From an uncultured Collinsella sp. (GTDB taxonomy: Bacteria; Actinomycetota; Coriobacteriia; Coriobacteriales; Coriobacteriaceae): a stretch of DNA of 16,570 bases. The DNA lies in NCBI GenBank assembly GCA_900552185.1, contig URYT01000021.1:1-16570 (forward strand). The letters run 5' to 3'. Positions within the stretch are counted from its first letter, which is position 1, and each line of letters begins with the position of its first letter. Of this stretch, positions 12,605 through 16,570 are shown in pieces. The notes below the pieces were generated by a model. That model saw nothing but the letters and a program-made list of their open reading frames with translations. It did not search any database and had not been told where the DNA came from. Both the position numbers and the translations under genes were made by a program.

Positions 12605-13735
12605 CTACTCGAGCGTACGCATGTACGCGGAGATGGCATCCAGGCCCTTCTGCAGGTCGTCGGTGTTATCGGAGTATGCATAGCCGATGCGCATGCTCTT
12701 GGGCTCCTCGAAGCAATCGCCCGGAGTGACGAGCGCGCCGGACTTCTTAATCATGTCGATGCAGAACGTCCTGGAATCGATGTCGTAGTCGTAATACACG
12801 AGCGCGGTGGTACCCGCCTCGGGCTTGACGAACGACAGGTGCGGCTCGCTCTCGACCCACTTCTCCAGAACAGCAAGGTTCTGACGGACGATGCGACGGC
12901 TGCGCTCAAGGATCACGGAAGCGTTGCCCAGAATCAGCTCCGCCACCGTCTCGCTGAATATGCCAGCGGAAATCAGGTTGTAGTCACGATGCGAGAGCAG
13001 CGCGCGACGGAGCTCCGGGCTCTTGGTGACCGCCCAGCCCAGACGCAGGCCGGCGAACGACCAGACCTTGGACATGGATGCGGTGACGATGGCCTTGTCG
13101 TACAGGTCGATCACGGACTCGGAGTACTCATCCGTCTGAGTAAGCAGACGGTAGACCTCGTCGCAGAGCACCCACGCGTCGTGTTTGCGTGCGACCTCGA
13201 CAATCGCCTTAAGCGTTTCGGTGTCGAGCAGGGCGCCCGTGGGGTTGTCCGGGTTATTGATGCAGATGAGCTTGGTATCGTCGGTCACCAGAGCATCGAG
13301 CGCGTCGACGTCGACGTGGTAGCCGTTCTTGCGATCGAGCTGAAGAATATCGACCTTCGCACCGCACATCTCGGGAATCGAGTAAAGCTGCTGGTAGGTG
13401 GGCTTGACGGAGACTACGTGATCGCCCGGTTCGACGAGCGTGGAAATAACCAGGGAGTTGGCACCGGTCGCGCCGTGCGTGGGCACGATATGCCCGGGCT
13501 CGACCGTCTTATAGAGACGCGCGACCCCCTCGAGGAAGCCGGGCTGCCCCTCGATGTCTCCGTAGGTGAATCGGCGCGAGCACAGGCTATCGAGCCACGC
13601 CTTCTTGTCGGTGTTCGTAAGCTCGAACAGCTGGTCGAGCGTGAGGGAGTAGACGCACGTCTCCGCAACGTTGTGGGTGCACTTGGTCTCCCACTCGTTC
13701 ATCCACTGCTCGACGGCGAAATCCTTGATCTGCAT
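12605..13735 (-). CDS. PLP-dependent aminotransferase, class I/II fold
   Basis: The protein has 376 residues from ATG at 13735, with AAGGAAAGGAAA upstream. Fold-type I features are all present: GATGANSL for the phosphate cup (88-95), NPDNPTG (161-167), DEVY with Asp192 and Tyr195, the Schiff-base lysine Lys223 in SMSKVWSF, Arg231, and the substrate carboxylate Arg349 in SMRIGYA. It resembles the aminotransferase branch that includes capreomycidine-synthase-like proteins rather than housekeeping aspartate or aromatic aminotransferases, but the substrate cannot be read from the sequence. The start is 24 bases after the stop of an ornithine cyclodeaminase/mu-crystallin family gene, so the two enzymes are probably coexpressed and may act in sequence on an amino acid. 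Confidence 0.92.
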   Translation of the reverse strand: MQIKDFAVEQWMNEWETKCTHNVAETCVYSLTLDQLFELTNTDKKAWLDSLCSRRFTYGDIEGQPGFLEGVARLYKTVEPGHIVPTHGATGANSLVISTLVEPGDHVVSVKPTYQQLYSIPEMCGAKVDILQLDRKNGYHVDVDALDALVTDDTKLICINNPDNPTGALLDTETLKAIVEVARKHDAWVLCDEVYRLLTQTDEYSESVIDLYDKAIVTASMSKVWSFAGLRLGWAVTKSPELRRALLSHRDYNLISAGIFSETVAELILGNASVILERSRRIVRQNLAVLEKWVESEPHLSFVKPEAGTTALVYYDYDIDSRTFCIDMIKKSGALVTPGDCFEEPKSMRIGYAYSDNTDDLQKGLDAISAYMRTLE

Positions 13736-13759
13736 TGTCGTTTCCTTTCCTTGACTTTC

Positions 13760-14791
13760 TTACAGTTCCACCACGGTGCCCAGCCCCGCCTCGACGGCGC
13801 GGTCGTAGGCGATTTTCGATGCCGAAAGGTCCTGAACGGCGATGCCCGACGTATCGAACACCGTCACCTGCTCATCATCCGAGCGCCCCGTAGCCGCGCC
13901 GGCGATGACTTCGCCGAGCTCCGCTTTGATGTCCTCGGGCGTGATGGCACCCTCGGCAACCGGAATCTCCAGCTCACCGGACGCGACCGATTGCTCGCGG
14001 TCGTCGACGTAAACAGCGGCACGGGCGACAAGCGCCGAGGCGAGCTCCTGCTTGCCGGGCATGTCGGCACCGACGCAGGAGATATGCGTACCGGGGCGCA
14101 CCCATGCATCGGGGATGATGGGCTTGGGCGCCGGCGTGATCGTCACGATGATGTCGGCCTCTGCCGCGGCGCCTTGGCCGTCAGCCGTCGCCTCGATGGA
14201 ATAGGTGGATGCCTCGCGAGCATGCTCGCAGGCGCCCAAGATATGGGCGACCTCGTCTCGCATGCGCTCGACGCGGGCCTCGGGCGCGGCATCGGAAACC
14301 GGCTCCCACACCTTGACCTCGCTCACTTTGGGACAGGCGGCGAGCACGCCCGCCACCATATAGGTGCTCATATGGCCGGCACCCGCAACAAGCAGTTTGG
14401 ACGCGTCCGCCCGAGCCAACCACTTGGCACCGAGCGCAGCGGCGGCACCGGTGCGAAGTCCGGTGACGGCAGAGGCATTGAGCAGCGCCAACGGCTCACC
14501 CGTCGCGTTGTCGCACAGCAGCGTGGTGCCAAAGATTTCGGGCAGCCCCTTTTTGGGATTCTGAGAGAACCAGGCAGTGAGCTTGAGACCGAAGAGACCG
14601 CTTCCCGCCAACTCGCCCGAGCGGATATCCATATCGGCCACGCCGGGCTCGAACTGCTCATATACCATCGGCCACGCAACGCCCTTGCCCGTTGCCTTCT
14701 GGCGATATGCCTCCTCCACGGCAGCGATTGCATCCTCGATCGTCAGCACCTTGGAAACTTCCTCGGCCGAAAGTACCATCATCTGCCCCAT
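13760..14791 (-). CDS. Ornithine cyclodeaminase / mu-crystallin family protein
   Basis: NAD(P)-dependent family that includes ornithine cyclodeaminase, alanine dehydrogenase and ketimine reductases. The protein has 343 residues from ATG at 14791, five bases after GGAG; ATG at 14794 is only two bases away but cannot be excluded. Visible landmarks: EDAIAAVEEAY near the N-terminus, the substrate Lys in GLKLTAWF (about residue 70), KKGLPEIFGTTLLCD, ASAVTGLRTGAAAALGAKWLA with the conserved Arg, and the Rossmann dinucleotide loop LLVAGAGHMSTYM (about 134-146). It ends with VFDTSGIAVQDLSASKIAY, typical of the family. It is the first gene of an operon with an aminotransferase and divergent from a PucR-type regulator. 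The precise reaction is undecided: cyclodeamination, alanine dehydrogenation or cyclic imine reduction. Confidence 0.9.
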   Translation of the reverse strand: MGQMMVLSAEEVSKVLTIEDAIAAVEEAYRQKATGKGVAWPMVYEQFEPGVADMDIRSGELAGSGLFGLKLTAWFSQNPKKGLPEIFGTTLLCDNATGEPLALLNASAVTGLRTGAAAALGAKWLARADASKLLVAGAGHMSTYMVAGVLAACPKVSEVKVWEPVSDAAPEARVERMRDEVAHILGACEHAREASTYSIEATADGQGAAAEADIIVTITPAPKPIIPDAWVRPGTHISCVGADMPGKQELASALVARAAVYVDDREQSVASGELEIPVAEGAITPEDIKAELGEVIAGAATGRSDDEQVTVFDTSGIAVQDLSASKIAYDRAVEAGLGTVVEL

Positions 14792-14826
14792 CATCGCTCC
14801 TTTCAGCGAAAGCTTTACGTTGCTTC

Positions 14827-14855
14827 ACTGTACGGTTTAGTAACGATGTCGCCAA
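14827..14855 (-). promoter_or_regulatory. Promoter of the OCD-aminotransferase operon
   Basis: Minus-strand TTGGCG (14850-14855) and TACAGT (14827-14832) are separated by exactly 17 bases, about 36 bases upstream of the start codon. The -10 overlaps a TGTAC motif that recurs on the regulator side of the spacer. Confidence 0.5.
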
Positions 14856-14919
14856 GGATCATTTCTTGTTGGAATCTACAACGATTCTCAATCTGATTTT
14901 TCGTTCTATCAGCAGGTAT

Positions 14920-14949
14920 TTGAGCTATTTCTCGCATCAACGGTATATG
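14920..14949 (+). promoter_or_regulatory. Candidate promoter of the PucR-type gene
   Basis: TTGAGC (14920-14925) and TATATG (14944-14949) are 18 bases apart in the AT-rich divergent spacer, 60 bases before the chosen start codon. Two TGTAC half-sites (14952-14956 and 14970-14974) lie just downstream and could be an autoregulatory site. Confidence 0.35.
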
Positions 14950-15008
14950 GATGTACGATTATCCTATTTGTACAGGTACTTATTGTGATGATTTACAAGG
15001 TGATGCTG

Positions 15009-16190
15009 ATGCTATACACCATCTCGGACTTCTCACGGGAATATGAGGGGTCGGTCCGTCTAATCGCCGGCAGCGATGGCGTCTCGCGTGCCGTCTCCGG
15101 CGTCGGAATTCTCGATTATGAACTCATGCCCGGCCTCAAGAACAAGTACCAGCGCGTCAACTTCAGCTCAGACGAGATCATCCTCAGCACTTTCCTCTAT
15201 GCGAAGGACGACCCGTACCTCATCACTGAAGCCGTGAAATACCTCGTCGCCAAGGGAACGAGCGGTCTCATCATCAAAAACGTCCTGCACATCCCGATTC
15301 CCGACCAAGCCATCCGCTACGCCAACGCGCGGCACTACCCGGTCTTTCTCACGACCGACGACTCACTGTTCTTTGACAGCGTCATCTATGAGGTCAAACG
15401 GCATATCGAGCAGCTCGCGTCCATCGACTTCGCACAGCGCGAGATCGATGCCCTGAGGACAGACGTATCGCCCGAGTCCATCCGCCGACGCATCCGAGGC
15501 CTCAACCCGTCATTTCTGGACGAAGCGGTCGCCCTGTTCGCATCGTTTGCAGAGCCCCTCGACCCGCGTGCGTTTTTGCAAATCGAACATCTCTGTGCAA
15601 AATCGACCCTCGCCGGATGCCACAACATGCTGGCACCCTATGACGGAGGATTGCTATTCGTAGCGACAAGCGACTCGGAGCAGACGCTCGATGTGGAGCG
15701 AATCGTGCAGGCGCTCACGGAGCTCATCGAGGCTAGCGGCATCGATGGCGGAGCGGAAGGGCTCGGCATCAGCGATATTCTGTTTGGAGACGAGGCGGTG
15801 GCGCAGGCGATCTCGCAGGCGATTTACGCACAGCGCCTATCTTGTCAACGAGCCGAGGGTCCCGTCCGCTATACGCAGCTCGGCATCCTGAAAACCGTGA
15901 TGCCTTTTGCGGAAACCCCGGAGATGCGATCGTTCTCGGAGGCGATTCTCTCGCCGATACGCGAGCACGACAGCGAGCATGGCAGCGAACTGGAATCAAC
16001 GCTCGCCGCATTCATCGAGAACGACCGACGTATCGAGCAAACCGCCAAGCAGACTGGCCAGCACCCGAACACGATTCGATATCGCCTCGATAAGGTGACA
16101 GCTCTCACCGGACTGAGCTACAAATGCGCCCCGGAGATGGAGCAGCTGTCGCTCGCCTACGCAATCGAACGCGCTCGCTCACTACAGTAA
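15009..16190 (+). CDS. PucR-family transcriptional regulator
   Basis: The protein has 393 residues from ATG at 15009, eight bases after AAGG; earlier starts at 14985, 14988 and 15003 have poorer spacing. Residues about 1-125 resemble the PucR-like N-terminal sensor (ISDFSREYEGSVRLIAGSDG, then KYLVAKGTSGLIIKN and PVFLTTDDSLFFDSV). The middle is less conserved. The C-terminal about 330-385 is the PucR helix-turn-helix: LAAFIENDRRIEQTAKQTGQ, then HPNTIRYRLDKVTALTGL. Members act as activators of purine, amino-acid or GABA-type catabolism. The divergent arrangement across a roughly 200-base regulatory spacer suggests that it controls the OCD-aminotransferase operon in response to the substrate amino acid. 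Confidence 0.92.
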   Translation: MLYTISDFSREYEGSVRLIAGSDGVSRAVSGVGILDYELMPGLKNKYQRVNFSSDEIILSTFLYAKDDPYLITEAVKYLVAKGTSGLIIKNVLHIPIPDQAIRYANARHYPVFLTTDDSLFFDSVIYEVKRHIEQLASIDFAQREIDALRTDVSPESIRRRIRGLNPSFLDEAVALFASFAEPLDPRAFLQIEHLCAKSTLAGCHNMLAPYDGGLLFVATSDSEQTLDVERIVQALTELIEASGIDGGAEGLGISDILFGDEAVAQAISQAIYAQRLSCQRAEGPVRYTQLGILKTVMPFAETPEMRSFSEAILSPIREHDSEHGSELESTLAAFIENDRRIEQTAKQTGQHPNTIRYRLDKVTALTGLSYKCAPEMEQLSLAYAIERARSLQ

Positions 16191-16208
16191 GCCCACCCCG
16201 CCTTGAGG

Positions 16209-16570
16209 TTAGGAGCGGCGGGCACGGAGCTTTTCGTAGCCTTCGGCGAAGAAGGCGACCGTGGCGGCGTCGGCCTCGGCGGCGTCCGTCTCGGTTGCGG
16301 GGACCACGCCGTGCTCGTCGCTCACCAGGAACAAGGCACCCTTGAGCTGTGCGGGAATATCTACGCGCGTGACCGGGATGCCCTTGGTCTGGGCGAGCTG
16401 CTCGATGAGCGTCGCCGTGCCGCACAGGCACTCGTCCGCCGGCGCCACAAAGGCAAGCTCGCCGTTGTTGACGGCGGCGAGCAACTCGGGCGCCACGCCG
16501 GTCTCGTCGGCCTCGGAGCGGGCCTCGGCGGAGCGGGCACGTAGCGCCTTAGCCGACGTATCGGCCAGCG
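16209..16570 (-). CDS. Unrecognised protein, C-terminal fragment
   Basis: The frame is open from the right edge to a TAA at 16209-16211, giving about 119 residues; the start lies beyond the window. I do not recognise the family. The visible part begins with an Ala/Arg/Glu-rich helix (SAKALRARSAEARSEADETG), then a compact alpha/beta-looking segment (LLAAVNNGELAFVAPADECLCGTATLIEQLA, KGIPVTRVDIPAQLKGALFLVSD), and an Ala/Glu-rich tail ending EGYEKLRARRS. There are no membrane segments. A GTG at 16496 is in frame, but no ribosome site was seen before it, so I treat the gene as continuing. It is convergent with the PucR-type gene, 18 bases away. Composition and codon style match the neighbours, supporting a real gene. 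Confidence 0.65.
   Translation of the reverse strand, partial: LADTSAKALRARSAEARSEADETGVAPELLAAVNNGELAFVAPADECLCGTATLIEQLAQTKGIPVTRVDIPAQLKGALFLVSDEHGVVPATETDAAEADAATVAFFAEGYEKLRARRS

Noticed and set aside
12839..14896. Plus-strand open frame (685 codons) opposite the aminotransferase and OCD genes
   Set aside because: Covers two clear minus-strand enzymes; no domain of its own.

Overview
The window is mostly one continuous stretch of GC-rich, high-density bacterial DNA from about base 1200 to the right edge. Gene content, codon style and protein architecture suggest a Gram-positive actinobacterium of the Coriobacteriia, most like Collinsella; this is an inference, as there is no rRNA or other taxonomic marker here. 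Bases 1 to about 1200 are different: they hold an internal piece of a clostridial-looking mutS2 gene that stops abruptly inside a PTS permease gene on the other strand. Both genes lose their remaining halves at the same point, so the left end is most simply a chimeric assembly join.

Layout. 1-1200 (+): mutS2 fragment. 1200-3257 (-): beta-glucoside utilisation operon, a GH1 6-phospho-beta-glycosidase followed by a truncated PTS EIIC. 3559-4278 (+): divergent GntR/UTRA regulator, with a strong promoter and a GntR-like palindrome between it and the GH1 gene. 4353-5285 (+): manA. 5574-8460 (-): a pcrA/uvrD-type helicase interrupted by one frameshift near 6666. 8817-9800 (-): uppP. 10051-10488 (+): a universal stress protein. 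10710-12434 (-): a two-component pair with an intramembrane-sensing type kinase. 12605-14791 (-): an aminotransferase and an ornithine cyclodeaminase/mu-crystallin family enzyme in an operon. 15009-16190 (+): divergent PucR-type regulator. 16209-16570 (-): the 3' end of an unrecognised gene.

Functional logic. The EIIC imports and phosphorylates a disaccharide, the GH1 enzyme hydrolyses the phosphorylated sugar, the GntR/UTRA protein probably senses a sugar phosphate and represses, and ManA feeds hexose phosphates into glycolysis. The aminotransferase, OCD-family and PucR genes form a second self-contained, probably amino-acid-responsive unit. PcrA, UppP, the stress protein and the two-component system are housekeeping or envelope functions.

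The intergenic spaces are rich in large inverted repeats. Besides ordinary terminators there are four elaborate ones (5453-5551, 8597-8668, 8704-8799 and 10502-10594) that look like REP/MITE-type elements or structured RNAs. No tRNA, rRNA, CRISPR array, intact insertion sequence or prophage gene was seen.
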